Origin: Chryseobacterium soli
GTDB taxonomy: Bacteria > Bacteroidota > Bacteroidia > Flavobacteriales > Weeksellaceae
Assembly: GCF_000737705.1 (NCBI RefSeq)
Contig: NZ_JPRH01000004.1
Span: forward strand, 248,001 to 312,000
DNA: 64,000 bases
Direction of reading: 5' to 3'
The position numbers and the translations under genes were made by a program. Shown here piece by piece: positions 33,256-42,155 of the stretch (its first letter is position 1; each line of letters starts with the position of its first letter). The notes beneath the pieces were generated by a model. It ran no database searches, was not told where the DNA came from, and saw nothing but the letters and a program-made list of their open reading frames with translations.

Positions 33256-34614
33256 TTAAACTTCTCCTAATTTATCTGCCAAATCATTGATGCTGTTTGG
33301 CGCTTCATAGACCAATTCTACGAGTTCTACACTCTTATTATTCATTTTCAAAATCTTGAAATGATAATTTTCCAGATCAAACTCCTGATTTTCTTCCGGA
33401 ATATCTTCTAATTCATGAAGGATAAAGCCGGCAAGTGAGTTGTATTCGCTTTCTTCGGAAAGGGGTAATTTTTTAGGTAAATGTTCATTAATCTCATCCA
33501 AAGGCTGTGTAGCCTGAACCCAATAGGTATTGTCAGCGATTTTATCCACCAGTTTTTCTTCATCATCCTCTTCATCCTGAATTTCACCTACTAACTCTTC
33601 CAGAATATCTTCCAGAGTAACGATTCCTTCAGTACCTCCAAATTCGTCAATAACAATGGCAAGGTGCTGTTTTTTCTGCTGAAAGGTTTTTAACAGGTCT
33701 GAAATTTTCTTACTTCCTACCACGAAAAAGGTGTCACGCATCAAATCTTTAAGATCTTCATGGGTAAGATCTCCTTTTCTTTTAACAAATTCCCTGATAA
33801 TTTCTTTGGTATAGAAAATACCTATCACATTATCAATGGAATCCACATACACAGGAATACGTGAGTATCCGCTGTCCATGATTTCGTTGATGATATCATT
33901 AACATCTTCTTTGAAATCGATAGATGTAATATTCTGTCTCGGAACCATGATCTGCTTGGCAGAATGATCTGTAAAATCAAATGCATTTTTAATGATCTCA
34001 TAGTTCTCTTCTTCAATTTCACCGCTGTCTGCACTTTGTTTTACCAAAAGCTGTAATTCTTCTGTTGAGTGAATTTCCTGTTCAGAAGCCGGATGAATTT
34101 TCAGAAGTCTTAAAAATCCATTGGACATGATGTTCATCAACCAGATGAATGGTTTAAAAACGGTATAAAAAACTCTCAGAGGAACGGCTGTTGCCATGGT
34201 AGTGGCTTCCGATTTTCTGATCGCAATTGATTTAGGTATAAGTTCTCCGAATACAATATGCATTACGGTAATTAATACAAAACTGGTAACCACTGAAATG
34301 GTGGTAATGGTTGTTTCCGCCAGATCAATACGTAAGGAGCTGAAAATATTTTGAACGACGTGATGTAAAGCACTTTCACCTACCCAACCCAAGGCCAGGG
34401 ATGCTAAGGTAATACCTAATTGTGTGGCCGAAAGATATTCATCAAGATGCTTGATGATGTGCTCCGCCTGCTTAGCCATAGAATTCCCTTCTGCAGCTTT
34501 TAACTGGATTTGTGAATAGCGTACTTTAACAATTGAAAATTCTGCGGCTACGAAGAAACCATTTAGTAAAACAAGAAATAAGGCTAGCAAAAGCCTGACT
34601 ATGTCCGAATCCAT
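33256..34614 (-). CDS. CNNM/CorC-type transporter-like protein (hemolysin family)
   Basis: A 452-residue membrane protein. Residues 1-180 are the CNNM (DUF21) domain with four hydrophobic segments (LLLALFLVLLNGFFVAAEFS, ATQLGITLASLALGWVGE, VVTSFVLITVMHIVFGELIP). Two CBS domains follow (MVPRQNITSIDFKEDV; IVIDEFGGTEGIVTLEDILE), and a CorC/HlyC domain (about 370-445; LPLSEESEYNSLAGFILHEL). The family includes magnesium and cobalt efflux proteins; hemolysis is not implied. The start at 34614 is supported by a -7-like box (complement of CAAAGATA, 34641-34648). Confidence 0.9.
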   Translation of the reverse strand: MDSDIVRLLLALFLVLLNGFFVAAEFSIVKVRYSQIQLKAAEGNSMAKQAEHIIKHLDEYLSATQLGITLASLALGWVGESALHHVVQNIFSSLRIDLAETTITTISVVTSFVLITVMHIVFGELIPKSIAIRKSEATTMATAVPLRVFYTVFKPFIWLMNIMSNGFLRLLKIHPASEQEIHSTEELQLLVKQSADSGEIEEENYEIIKNAFDFTDHSAKQIMVPRQNITSIDFKEDVNDIINEIMDSGYSRIPVYVDSIDNVIGIFYTKEIIREFVKRKGDLTHEDLKDLMRDTFFVVGSKKISDLLKTFQQKKQHLAIVIDEFGGTEGIVTLEDILEELVGEIQDEEDDEEKLVDKIADNTYWVQATQPLDEINEHLPKKLPLSEESEYNSLAGFILHELEDIPEENQEFDLENYHFKILKMNNKSVELVELVYEAPNSINDLADKLGEV

Positions 34615-34671
34615 TTAGAAGTTGTATAATTTTATTGGTACAAAGATATACAAAATAAAAATAATAAAAAA

Positions 34672-34692
34672 AGCATCGATATACTCGATGCT
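34672..34692 (-). terminator. Terminator of the atp operon
   Basis: An 8-bp perfect stem AGCATCGA / TCGATGCT with TATAC loop, followed by seven Ts on the minus strand, lies 26 nt after the atpG stop codon. Confidence 0.92.
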
Positions 34693-34717
34693 TGTAATAT
34701 TTTGTTAAAGAGATTCT

Positions 34718-35584
34718 TTATGAATTCTTTAAAGCTTCTGCTCCTGAAACAATTTCTAAGATTTCGTTTGTAATAGCAGCCTGTCTTGCTTTGTTGTAGA
34801 AGATTACCAACCCATTCTTCATTTCCTGGGCATTGTCTGTTGCTTTATGCATGGCAGTCATTCTCGCTCCGTGCTCAGATGCTACTGAATCCAGAACGGC
34901 TTTGAAAACCTGAGTTTTGATAGATTTTGGAATTAAATTATCCAAAATTTCATTTTTGTTAGGTTCAAAGATATAATCAGCCTCTACGCCAGGTTCTTCT
35001 GTGGTTTCAGGCATTAAGATCGGAAGTAACTGTTCTACAGTAACATCTTGAGTAGCAGCATTTACAAATTTATTATAAATAACATAAACTTCGTCAAACT
35101 TGCCTTCTTTGAAGCTGGTCATTACCGCTTCTGTAAGGTTAGAAACTGCATCGAAGTTCAGATTATCAAAAACAGAACTTCCGTTTGCATATACATTACG
35201 GCTTCTTCTTACAGCATCATATGCTTTTTTACCAATGGTAAGTACTTCAATCTCATATTGAGAATTATTCTGAAACTGAATATTAAGCTCTTTTATAATC
35301 GATGAGTTAAAAGCACCTGCAAGACCTCTGTTTGAAGTCACAGCAATAAAAAGTACTCTTTTAACCTCTCTTTTTTGGGCATAAATAGAAATCTGATCAG
35401 GATCTGAACTAGAATTTACATTCTGGATGATTTCTTGTAGTTTTTCAGAATAAGGTCTTAACATCACGATGGCATCCTGCGCTTTTTTTAGTTTCGCTGC
35501 AGAAACCATTTTCATAGCACGGGTAATCTGCATCGTAGATGAAATTGAACTGATTCTTCCTCGTATTTCTTTTAAGTTTGCCAT
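34718..35584 (-). CDS. atpG: F0F1 ATP synthase subunit gamma
   Basis: A 288-residue central-stalk subunit that rotates inside the alpha/beta hexamer. The N-terminal helix MANLKEIRGRISSISSTMQI followed by TRAMKMVSAAKLKKAQ and the C-terminal helix EHGARMTAMHKATDNAQEM plus KARQAAITNEILEIVSGAEA are the family signatures. It is last in the operon, followed by a terminator. An 84-nt spacer with an inverted heptad repeat separates it from atpA. Confidence 0.97.
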   Translation of the reverse strand: MANLKEIRGRISSISSTMQITRAMKMVSAAKLKKAQDAIVMLRPYSEKLQEIIQNVNSSSDPDQISIYAQKREVKRVLFIAVTSNRGLAGAFNSSIIKELNIQFQNNSQYEIEVLTIGKKAYDAVRRSRNVYANGSSVFDNLNFDAVSNLTEAVMTSFKEGKFDEVYVIYNKFVNAATQDVTVEQLLPILMPETTEEPGVEADYIFEPNKNEILDNLIPKSIKTQVFKAVLDSVASEHGARMTAMHKATDNAQEMKNGLVIFYNKARQAAITNEILEIVSGAEALKNS

Positions 35585-35590
35585 ATTGGG

Positions 35591-35666
35591 TTAGTTGTTG
35601 GTTGTCGGTTGTTGGTTGCTAGTTTTAGAAAATTCCGTCAACTATCAACCAACAATCATCAACTAA
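35591..35666. repeat. Inverted array of 7-nt repeats between atpA and atpG
   Basis: Left arm: TTAGTTG, TTGGTTG, TCGGTTG, TTGGTTG, CTAGTTT in exact 7-nt phase (35591-35625). Right arm: CAACTAT, CAACCAA, CAATCAT, CAACTAA, also in 7-nt phase (35639-35666). The 28-nt outer arms (35591-35618 with 35639-35666) are complementary except for about five positions, so the RNA would fold as a long imperfect hairpin within the atp operon transcript. It fills most of the 84-nt spacer. Confidence 0.8.
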
Positions 35667-35668
35667 TT

Positions 35669-37246
35669 TTAGTTATATTTAGAAGCCAAATCGTTAGCCG
35701 CCTGCTTAAGAACTGCTGTAATATCGTTATCGATTTTTCCAGCTTTAAGAGCAGCCATTGTATCCGGGTGCTTAGATCTTAGGAATTCGATATATTCTTT
35801 TTGGAATTCTTTTACTTTTCTGATAGGAACGTTTCTCATTAAGTTCTCTGTTCCTGCATAGATCATTGCCACCTGGCTATCTACAGGAAGTGGAGAGTTT
35901 ACCGGCTGCTTAAGAAGCTCAACGTTTCTTTCTCCTTTAGAGATTACTGCTAAAGTAGAAGCATCAAGGTCAGAACCGAATTTAGCAAATGCTTCCAATT
36001 CTTTATATTGAGCCTGGTCTAATTTAAGAGTACCAGAAACTTTTTTCATTGATTTGATCTGCGCGTTACCTCCTACTCTTGATACAGAGATACCTACGTT
36101 GATCGCAGGACGAACCCCAGAGTTGAATAGATCAGACTCCAAGAAAATCTGTCCATCTGTAATAGAGATTACGTTTGTTGGAATATATGCAGAAACGTCA
36201 CCAGCCTGAGTTTCGATAATTGGAAGTGCAGTTAATGAACCTCCTCCTTTTACGATTGGTCTTAATGAATCAGGTAAGTCGTTCATCTGTCTCGCGATAT
36301 TGTCATCAGCAATTACTTTTGCTGCTCTTTCCAATAATCTTGAGTGAAGATAGAAAACGTCTCCAGGATAAGCTTCACGGCCCGGTGGTCTTCTTAATAG
36401 AAGAGAAAGCTCACGGTATGCAACCGCTTGTTTAGATAAATCATCATAGATGATCAATGCCGGTCTACCAGTGTCTCTGAAGAATTCACCGATAGAAGCT
36501 CCTGCCATTGCAGAATATACCTGCATTGGAACTGGATCTGATGCATTAGCAGCAACAATTACAGTATATGCTAAAGCTCCTTTATCAGAAAGTGTTTTAA
36601 CGATTTGAGCTACTGTAGATGCTTTCTGTCCGATTGCAACATATATACAATATACTGGGTTACCAGCATCAAAAAATTCTTTTTGGTTGATGATCGTATC
36701 GATAGCAACAGTAGTTTTACCTGTCTGTCTGTCACCGATGATCAATTCTCTTTGTCCTCTTCCTACAGGGATCATAGAGTCGATAGCAACGATACCTGTT
36801 TGTAAAGGTTCAGTTACAGGCTGTCTGAAGATAACTCCAGGAGCCTTTCTTTCCAATGGCATTTCGTATAATTCTCCTGAGATAGGACCTTTACCATCGA
36901 TAGGATTACCAAGAGTATCTACTACTCTTCCTAACATTCCTTCTCCTACTTTGATAGAAGAGATTCTGTTTGTTCTTCTTACTGTATCTCCTTCTCTTAC
37001 TAATTTACTTTCCCCAAGTAAAGCAACCCCTACGTTGTCTTCTTCAAGGTTTAGTACAATACCTTCTACATCACTAGAAAATTTCACCAACTCTCCGTAT
37101 TGTACGTTTTCTAACCCGTATACACGAGCAATACCATCACCGATGGTTAAAACTGTACCTACTTCCTCAACATTTGATTGAGTATCGAAGTTGGCCAATT
37201 GCTGTTTTAAGATCGCAGATACTTCTGCCGGATTTATTTCTGCCAT
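35669..37246 (-). CDS. atpA: F0F1 ATP synthase subunit alpha
   Basis: A 525-residue subunit of the catalytic F1 head. The P-loop is [12 protein letters not shown] (about 170-181), followed by [20 protein letters not shown], and the arginine-finger region [12 protein letters not shown] is present near residue 377. The N-terminus is typical ([20 protein letters not shown]). It lies between atpH and atpG in a Bacteroidota-type operon. The beta and epsilon genes are not in this operon, which is normal in the phylum. Confidence 0.98.
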   Translation of the reverse strand: MAEINPAEVSAILKQQLANFDTQSNVEEVGTVLTIGDGIARVYGLENVQYGELVKFSSDVEGIVLNLEEDNVGVALLGESKLVREGDTVRRTNRISSIKVGEGMLGRVVDTLGNPIDGKGPISGELYEMPLERKAPGVIFRQPVTEPLQTGIVAIDSMIPVGRGQRELIIGDRQTGKTTVAIDTIINQKEFFDAGNPVYCIYVAIGQKASTVAQIVKTLSDKGALAYTVIVAANASDPVPMQVYSAMAGASIGEFFRDTGRPALIIYDDLSKQAVAYRELSLLLRRPPGREAYPGDVFYLHSRLLERAAKVIADDNIARQMNDLPDSLRPIVKGGGSLTALPIIETQAGDVSAYIPTNVISITDGQIFLESDLFNSGVRPAINVGISVSRVGGNAQIKSMKKVSGTLKLDQAQYKELEAFAKFGSDLDASTLAVISKGERNVELLKQPVNSPLPVDSQVAMIYAGTENLMRNVPIRKVKEFQKEYIEFLRSKHPDTMAALKAGKIDNDITAVLKQAANDLASKYN

Positions 37247-37264
37247 TGTATGGTTTTTTTTTCT

Positions 37265-37804
37265 TTAATTTAATTGAAAATCTTTTTTAACTTGAGTAAG
37301 TTTAGTTTTCACAGATGCATCGATCTGCTGGTCTCCTACTCTTAGGACATATCCTCCTAAAATAGCAGGGTTTACATTTACTTTCAGGTCAAAGTTTGAA
37401 CCAGCTTTTACTAAATCCGTAGATCTAAGGATTTGGTCAATATTTTCTTTTGAAAGTGACGTTGCAGTAGTCAAAGTTATTCTCTGTACTCCGTTAACAT
37501 CTTCTACTTTATTGATATATTCCTGAGCGATATTTTTCAGCTGTGTTTCACGCCCCTGTCTGATCACTAATTTGATCATATTCTGGGAAGTTAATGATAA
37601 ACTTTTGAAAATTTCGTGCGCTACTTCTATCTTCTTTTTAGAATCAATGTAAGGCGTTTGGAAAAATTTGTTCAGATCAACAGATTGAGCCATCAGCTTT
37701 ACTACATCTTTCATTTCAGAAAATACAGCAGCTGTTTCTCCTGATTCATTGGTAAAATCAAGCAAACCTTGTGCGTATCTTTTAGCTACTTTAGATGTAA
37801 GCAT
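37265..37804 (-). CDS. atpH: F0F1 ATP synthase subunit delta
   Basis: A 179-residue stator subunit that links the b subunits to the top of F1. The N-terminal bundle reads VAKRYAQGLLDFTNESGETA and the C-terminal domain includes NPAILGGYVLRVGDQQIDAS, which matches the G-G-x-x-x-x-V-G-D family motif. It starts 2 nt after atpF and stops 18 nt before atpA. Confidence 0.95.
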   Translation of the reverse strand: MLTSKVAKRYAQGLLDFTNESGETAAVFSEMKDVVKLMAQSVDLNKFFQTPYIDSKKKIEVAHEIFKSLSLTSQNMIKLVIRQGRETQLKNIAQEYINKVEDVNGVQRITLTTATSLSKENIDQILRSTDLVKAGSNFDLKVNVNPAILGGYVLRVGDQQIDASVKTKLTQVKKDFQLN

Positions 37805-37806
37805 TC

Positions 37807-38301
37807 TTAGTTAAGGTTAGATTTGTTTAAATAATTTTGAACCAACTCATTCTGAGCCTCAGTGTTGTCTAATTTTTGCTTCAAGATAGATTCAGCAATA
37901 TTTACAGACAAGTTACCAATTTGAGACTTGATATCTGCCATAGCAGCATTTTTCTCTGACTGGATGCTTTGTCTAGCTGATTCGATTAATTTATCTCCTT
38001 CAGATTTAGCAATATCTTTAGCTTCACCTACGATTCTATCTTTAATTTCTCTGGCTTCTTTAAGGATCGCATCTCTTTCGATCTTAGCTTCACGAATGAT
38101 TCTTTCGTTATCAGCTTTTAACTCTTCCATTTCTTTTTTAGCCAATTTAGCTTGGTTCAATGCATCAACAATTGAAGTTTCTCTATCATTAACAGCATTA
38201 ACGATTGGTTTCCAAGCGAATTTTGCTAGAATAAATAACAGGATAACAAAAGTAAGCGTCATCCAAAACAAAAGTCCAATTCCAGGTTCAATAATTCCCA
38301 T
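37807..38301 (-). CDS. atpF: F0F1 ATP synthase subunit b
   Basis: A 164-residue peripheral-stalk subunit: one membrane helix (LLFWMTLTFVILLFILAKFA, residues 9-28) followed by a long charged helix for dimerisation (ALNQAKLAKKEMEELKADNE onward). The gene lies between atpE, about 104 nt away, and atpH, 2 nt away. Sequence and length are standard. Confidence 0.95.
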   Translation of the reverse strand: MGIIEPGIGLLFWMTLTFVILLFILAKFAWKPIVNAVNDRETSIVDALNQAKLAKKEMEELKADNERIIREAKIERDAILKEAREIKDRIVGEAKDIAKSEGDKLIESARQSIQSEKNAAMADIKSQIGNLSVNIAESILKQKLDNTEAQNELVQNYLNKSNLN

Positions 38302-38405
38302 ATCTGTAATTCTTTTTTTTAATGTAATTTATGGATCATTTTTTTAAAATTCTTAGCAGCAGCCAAACGCTTCACTGCTAAGAATATTTTCTTTGAGGAT
38401 AATTA

Positions 38406-38624
38406 TTACTTGATGAAAGCACCAAAGATAATAGCAATAAGACCAGCTCCTTCAATAAGACCTGCAGCAATAAGCATTGCTCCTTGAATCTTACCAGCTT
38501 GTTCTGGTTGTCTAGCGATAGCATCCATTGCATGCCCACCGATTTTACCGATACCAAGACCTACTCCTAGTACTGCTAAACCTATTCCTACGTAAATTAA
38601 TCCTGCTCCAGTTGTGATGTCCAT
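38406..38624 (-). CDS. atpE: F0F1 ATP synthase subunit c
   Basis: A 72-residue proteolipid of the membrane ring. It has two hydrophobic helices and the polar loop ARQPEQAGKIQ (R38-Q39-P40 contact with gamma/epsilon). The ion-binding carboxylate is E58 in GLIEGAGL. The residues around it lack the serine and glutamine typical of sodium-dependent rings, so protons are the likely coupling ion. Confidence 0.96.
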   Translation of the reverse strand: MDITTGAGLIYVGIGLAVLGVGLGIGKIGGHAMDAIARQPEQAGKIQGAMLIAAGLIEGAGLIAIIFGAFIK

Positions 38625-38656
38625 AATAAATAAATATTTAGTTAAAATTATTTTTC

Positions 38657-39793
38657 TTAGTTAGCGTGCTCCTCGTGGTGAGCATGAGCATGTTCGTGCT
38701 CGTGTTCTGCAACTGCAATACCGATAAACAATGCAGATAACACTGTAAATATATAAGCCTGTAATGCGGCAACCAATAACTCTAATACCGAAACAAATAA
38801 TGCTAATGGTACAGATGCAAATCCTAAAAGCGGAGATTTAAAAATAAAAATCAAAGATATAATTGCCAGAATCATGATGTGTCCTGCAGTTATGTTTGCG
38901 AAAAGTCGCATCATCAATGCAAAAGGTTTTGTGAAAACCCCGATAATTTCAATCGGAACCATGATCGGATATAATAAAATTGGAACCGGCGGCATGAAAA
39001 TGTGCTTCCAGTAATCTTTATTAGCACTGAATAACGTAATTAATAAAGTAATAATAGCTAATACTGCAGTAATTGCAATGTTTCCGGTAAGGTTAGATCC
39101 TCCAGGAAAGAAAGGAATCAATCCAAAAAGGTTGTTGAACCAGATAAAGAAGAATGCGGTTAAAAGATAAGGCATATATCTTTTATACTTTACAGAACCG
39201 ATGTTTGGAATAGCCACTTCATCTCTGATAAATACAATCACAGGCTCTAATAATTTCCCTGCACCCTTTGGTAACTGAGATTTTTTATAGTTTCTAGCCA
39301 TTCCTATGAAGATAATTCCCATAAAAATTACTGACAAGAACATGGATGCTGCATTCTTAGTAATTGACATATCAAAGAATACTTCGTTTGATTTTTGTTT
39401 TCCACTAATGATTGAAAACAATGTTGCTTTCTGGATTCCTTTAGTAGAAACTACTTGTCCTTCTTCTAAAGTATAGCCATCATGTTCATGTCCGTGAGCG
39501 ATACTGCTTGAAAGAAAAGTATGCCATCCTTCGTTATCTTTAATGATCACAGGCAATGGAATAGAAACATGGTGCTCTTCACCGTTATCGTCTTTGGTAG
39601 TCCATAAATGCCATTCGTTAGAATCACCAATGTGTTCCATGATCATTTTGGTAGCATTGAATTTGTTGCCATCTTCTTTATGCTCTACTTTTTCAGCGGA
39701 TTTTTCACCTTCAGAATCATGTTGTGCAGTAGCTAAACTGCTAATAAACACAAATAAAAATGCGAAAAATAATGAAGAAATCTTTCTGTTCAT
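38657..39793 (-). CDS. atpB: F0F1 ATP synthase subunit a, with exported N-terminal extension
   Basis: A 378-residue subunit forming the ion half-channels. It is longer than the classical enzyme: residues 1-23 look like a cleavable signal (SLFFAFLFVFISSLATAQ), followed by about 130 soluble residues (HDSEGEKSAEKVEHKEDGNK ..., EWHLWTTKDDNGEEHHVSIP). The channel part begins near 150, with LMMRLFANITAGHIMILAI carrying the essential arginine, and ends AALQAYIFTVLSALFIGIAV. The last 14 residues are His/Glu-rich. Such extensions are known in Bacteroidota. A strong promoter lies directly upstream, making this the operon's first gene. Confidence 0.96.
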   Translation of the reverse strand: MNRKISSLFFAFLFVFISSLATAQHDSEGEKSAEKVEHKEDGNKFNATKMIMEHIGDSNEWHLWTTKDDNGEEHHVSIPLPVIIKDNEGWHTFLSSSIAHGHEHDGYTLEEGQVVSTKGIQKATLFSIISGKQKSNEVFFDMSITKNAASMFLSVIFMGIIFIGMARNYKKSQLPKGAGKLLEPVIVFIRDEVAIPNIGSVKYKRYMPYLLTAFFFIWFNNLFGLIPFFPGGSNLTGNIAITAVLAIITLLITLFSANKDYWKHIFMPPVPILLYPIMVPIEIIGVFTKPFALMMRLFANITAGHIMILAIISLIFIFKSPLLGFASVPLALFVSVLELLVAALQAYIFTVLSALFIGIAVAEHEHEHAHAHHEEHAN

Positions 39794-39813
39794 ATCTCTT
39801 TTTTAATCGTGTG

Positions 39814-39844
39814 CAAATATATTGATTTTATTAAACTTTACCAA
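39814..39844 (-). promoter_or_regulatory. Promoter of the atp operon
   Basis: On the minus strand TTG (complement of 39842-39844), 20 nt, TATATTTG (complement of 39814-39821), an exact Bacteroidota -33/-7 pair, 21 nt before the atpB start. It shows that atpB can be transcribed independently of the small gene upstream. Confidence 0.75.
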
Positions 39845-39875
39845 TATTAAAAATTGATTTTTATCATCAAAAAAA

Positions 39876-40136
39876 TCAAGACTTGTTAATGAGTTTTATT
39901 ATGGGTATATATATAAGGAGTGAGCCTATAATAAAGCTTATAACAATAAAAAGAAAATTGGTTTTTGTTTTTTCTAACATTATCAAAGAAATAACTAACC
40001 AAATAAGGTCTTTAGAAATATTTATGACTAAAAATTTCATTCCTTCATCAGGCTTTTTGTATAAAAATTTCTTAAAAACAAAAAATACTGTCAAATTAAA
40101 AACAGCAAGTAAAAAAATAATGGTAAAGAAAATCAT
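39876..40136 (-). CDS. Small membrane protein upstream of atpB, AtpI-like candidate
   Basis: An 86-residue hydrophobic protein with two or three membrane segments (1-22, about 42-54, 60-82), a lysine-rich loop FKKFLYKKPDEGMK and end IYIPIIKLINKS. In many Bacteroidota a small membrane protein precedes atpB and is thought to help assemble the ring like AtpI. Position and topology fit; sequence is too divergent to be sure. Base composition is more AT-rich than the operon. An antisense frame of the same length exists but is less plausible. Confidence 0.55.
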   Translation of the reverse strand: MIFFTIIFLLAVFNLTVFFVFKKFLYKKPDEGMKFLVINISKDLIWLVISLIMLEKTKTNFLFIVISFIIGSLLIYIPIIKLINKS

Positions 40137-40162
40137 CCTCTAATTTTAAGCTTGAGTTAACT

Positions 40163-40354
40163 ATGAACGCAAACATAATAAAAATACCTTATAACAAACA
40201 ATTTTCACAGGTGATAAAAATTCTCTACTCTTTGAAAAACATGTATTGCATAAAACAGAATCTGCCTGACATTCCTGAATTGAATGTATTGGCTACTCTT
40301 ATTTATATATTATATGATACAGGACAAGAATTTTTTAAGTTTAGAAATACTTAA
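40163..40354 (+). CDS. Small hypothetical protein, possible remnant of a mobile-element HTH protein
   Basis: A 63-residue frame: MNANIIKIPYNKQFSQVIKI at the start and LPDIPELNVLATLIYILYDT later. The layout (IPxNxQFxxV..., then ELxVLAxLIYxLY) recalls the N-terminal half of small Bacteroidota phage or conjugative-element proteins of about 100 residues that carry a helix-turn-helix; if so, the C-terminal half is missing. No good ribosome-binding site or promoter is visible and the surrounding 400 nt are AT-rich. Spurious translation remains possible. Confidence 0.35.
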   Translation: MNANIIKIPYNKQFSQVIKILYSLKNMYCIKQNLPDIPELNVLATLIYILYDTGQEFFKFRNT

Positions 40355-40546
40355 TAAAAAACAGAATAAAAAATACTATTAAATATAATTAAACTCCATA
40401 TGAATTGATGTACTGTTATCTGCCAAACCCATTGTTTATGCATAAACTTTAACCAGATAAATCCGGCACAATAAATAGTTATTGGATTTTAACCATCAGA
40501 TATAGCAAAAATTCCCTATTTTTGCAAACTATAATTTACAATTAAT
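40355..40546. promoter_or_regulatory. Upstream region of ffh with a -7-like element
   Basis: An AT-rich 192-nt leader. TATTTTTG at 40517-40524 matches the Bacteroidota -7 TAnnTTTG, 23 nt before the ffh start; no TTG stands 19-21 nt upstream of it. Nothing else recognised. Confidence 0.5.
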
Positions 40547-41905
40547 ATGTTTAATAGTTTACAGGATAAATTAGACAAAGCGCTTCATAATATTTCCGGG
40601 CGCGGAAAAATTACAGAGATCAATGTTGCCGAAACCGTAAAAGAAATTCGTAGAGCATTGGTGGATGCCGACGTTAACTATAAAGTTGCAAAAGACTTAA
40701 CTAAAAGAGTTCAGGATAAAGCTTTAGGAGAAAACGTTCTTACCTCCCTTACTCCAGGACAGTTGATGACGAAGATTGTCCATGACGAATTGGTAGCCTT
40801 AATGGGAGGAACTCAGGAAGGAATTAATCTTTCCGGTAAGCCGTCTGTAATTCTTATCGCAGGTCTTCAGGGTTCCGGTAAGACAACCTTCTCTGGAAAA
40901 CTTGCTAATTATTTAAAAACTAAGAAAAATAAAAAACCTTTATTGGTAGCTTGTGACGTTTACCGTCCGGCTGCTATTGAACAGTTGAAAGTATTGGGTG
41001 GCCAGATTGGTGTTCCTGTTTTCACTGAAGAAGGTGCTACCAATCCATCAACGATCGCTGAAAATGCAATTAATTTTGCAAAACAAAACGGTCATGATGT
41101 TGTCATCGTGGATACTGCCGGTCGTTTGGCGATTGACGAGCAGATGATGAATGAGATCAAATCTGTTCATTATTTCATTAAACCTAACGAAACATTATTC
41201 GTTGTTGACTCAATGACTGGTCAGGATGCTGTAAACACAGCAAAAGCGTTTAATGATGCTTTAAATTTTGACGGGGTTGTTTTAACGAAATTAGATGGTG
41301 ATACCCGTGGGGGTGCTGCACTGACAATTCGTTCTGTTGTAGAAAAACCTATTAAATTTATCTCTACCGGTGAGAAAATGGAAGCATTAGATCTTTTCTA
41401 CCCAGAAAGGATGGCCGACAGAATCTTAGGAATGGGAGACGTTGTTTCCTTAGTAGAAAGAGCTCAGGAACAATTTGATGAAGAGGAGGCTAAAAAACTT
41501 CACAAAAAAATTGCCAAGAACGAATTCGGTTTCGACGATTTCCTGAAACAGATCAACCAGATCAAGAAGATGGGTAACATGAAAGATTTGATGGGGATGA
41601 TTCCGGGAGTTGGAAAAGCAATCAAGGATGTTGAAATCAGTGATGATGCATTCAAACATATTGAAGCTATTATTTATTCTATGACTCCGGACGAGAGAAG
41701 AAGACCTTCTATCATTAATTCTCAGAGAAAACAGAGAATTGCCAGAGGAGCAGGAAGAAAAATTGAAGATGTAAACCAGCTGATGAAACAGTTTGACCAG
41801 ATGGGTAAAATGATGAAGATGATGCAGGGACCTCAAGGAAAGCAGATGATGCAGATGATGAGTAAAATGCCTAATATGCCGGGAATGGGCGGAATGGGAA
41901 AATAA
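40547..41905 (+). CDS. ffh: Signal recognition particle protein Ffh
   Basis: A 452-residue GTPase that binds signal sequences and 4.5S RNA and hands ribosomes to FtsY at the membrane. The N domain starts MFNSLQDKLDKALHNISGRG. The G domain has GLQGSGKTTFSGKLA (about 107-121), DVYRPAAIEQL, DTAGRLAIDEQM and TKLDGDTRGGAALT. The methionine-rich M domain (from about 300) includes MTPDERRRPSIINSQRKQRI, RIARGAGRKIEDVNQLMKQF and a Met/Gly-rich tail for signal-sequence binding. Single gene with its own terminator. Confidence 0.98.
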   Translation: MFNSLQDKLDKALHNISGRGKITEINVAETVKEIRRALVDADVNYKVAKDLTKRVQDKALGENVLTSLTPGQLMTKIVHDELVALMGGTQEGINLSGKPSVILIAGLQGSGKTTFSGKLANYLKTKKNKKPLLVACDVYRPAAIEQLKVLGGQIGVPVFTEEGATNPSTIAENAINFAKQNGHDVVIVDTAGRLAIDEQMMNEIKSVHYFIKPNETLFVVDSMTGQDAVNTAKAFNDALNFDGVVLTKLDGDTRGGAALTIRSVVEKPIKFISTGEKMEALDLFYPERMADRILGMGDVVSLVERAQEQFDEEEAKKLHKKIAKNEFGFDDFLKQINQIKKMGNMKDLMGMIPGVGKAIKDVEISDDAFKHIEAIIYSMTPDERRRPSIINSQRKQRIARGAGRKIEDVNQLMKQFDQMGKMMKMMQGPQGKQMMQMMSKMPNMPGMGGMGK

Positions 41906-41926
41906 TTCATTCAGAAAATATAAATA

Positions 41927-41952
41927 AAACTCTCAGAAATTCTGAGAGTTTT
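41927..41952 (+). terminator. Terminator of ffh
   Basis: AAAACTCTCAGAA / TTCTGAGAGTTTT stem, followed by a T run, 22 nt after the stop codon. Confidence 0.9.
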
Positions 41953-42106
41953 TTGTTGGTATATAACTCATCTTCTGACTGAGCAATGGAAGGAAATGAA
42001 TTAATGACTGTACCATCTTAATTGATATACACTTCAGCACTCTTCGTGAATTACCACTTTTTTGCTACAATACGAATGAATCTAATAATCATGCTGGAGC
42101 ATAAAA

Positions 42107-42132
42107 AAGCCCTGAAATATATTTCAGGGCTT
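42107..42132 (-). terminator. Terminator of the barrel protein gene at 42156
   Basis: A 12-bp stem AAGCCCTGAAAT / ATTTCAGGGCTT lies 24 nt past the stop codon, followed by Ts on the minus strand. Confidence 0.88.
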
Positions 42133-42155
42133 CTATTTTGAGTATGTTTTACTAA

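Noticed and set aside
36687..37181. A 164-codon plus-strand frame opposite atpA
   Set aside because: It lies entirely antisense to a well-conserved atpA and its translation is Ser/Pro/Leu-rich, typical of the shadow of a conserved gene.
39883..40143. A plus-strand 86-codon frame opposite the small membrane gene upstream of atpB
   Set aside because: Lys/Ile-rich translation without membrane or domain pattern; the minus-strand frame is hydrophobic in helices and fits the operon context.
41450..41836. A 128-codon minus-strand frame opposite the ffh M domain
   Set aside because: Antisense of a Met/Lys-rich conserved domain; the translation is His/Leu/Phe-rich with no start signal.
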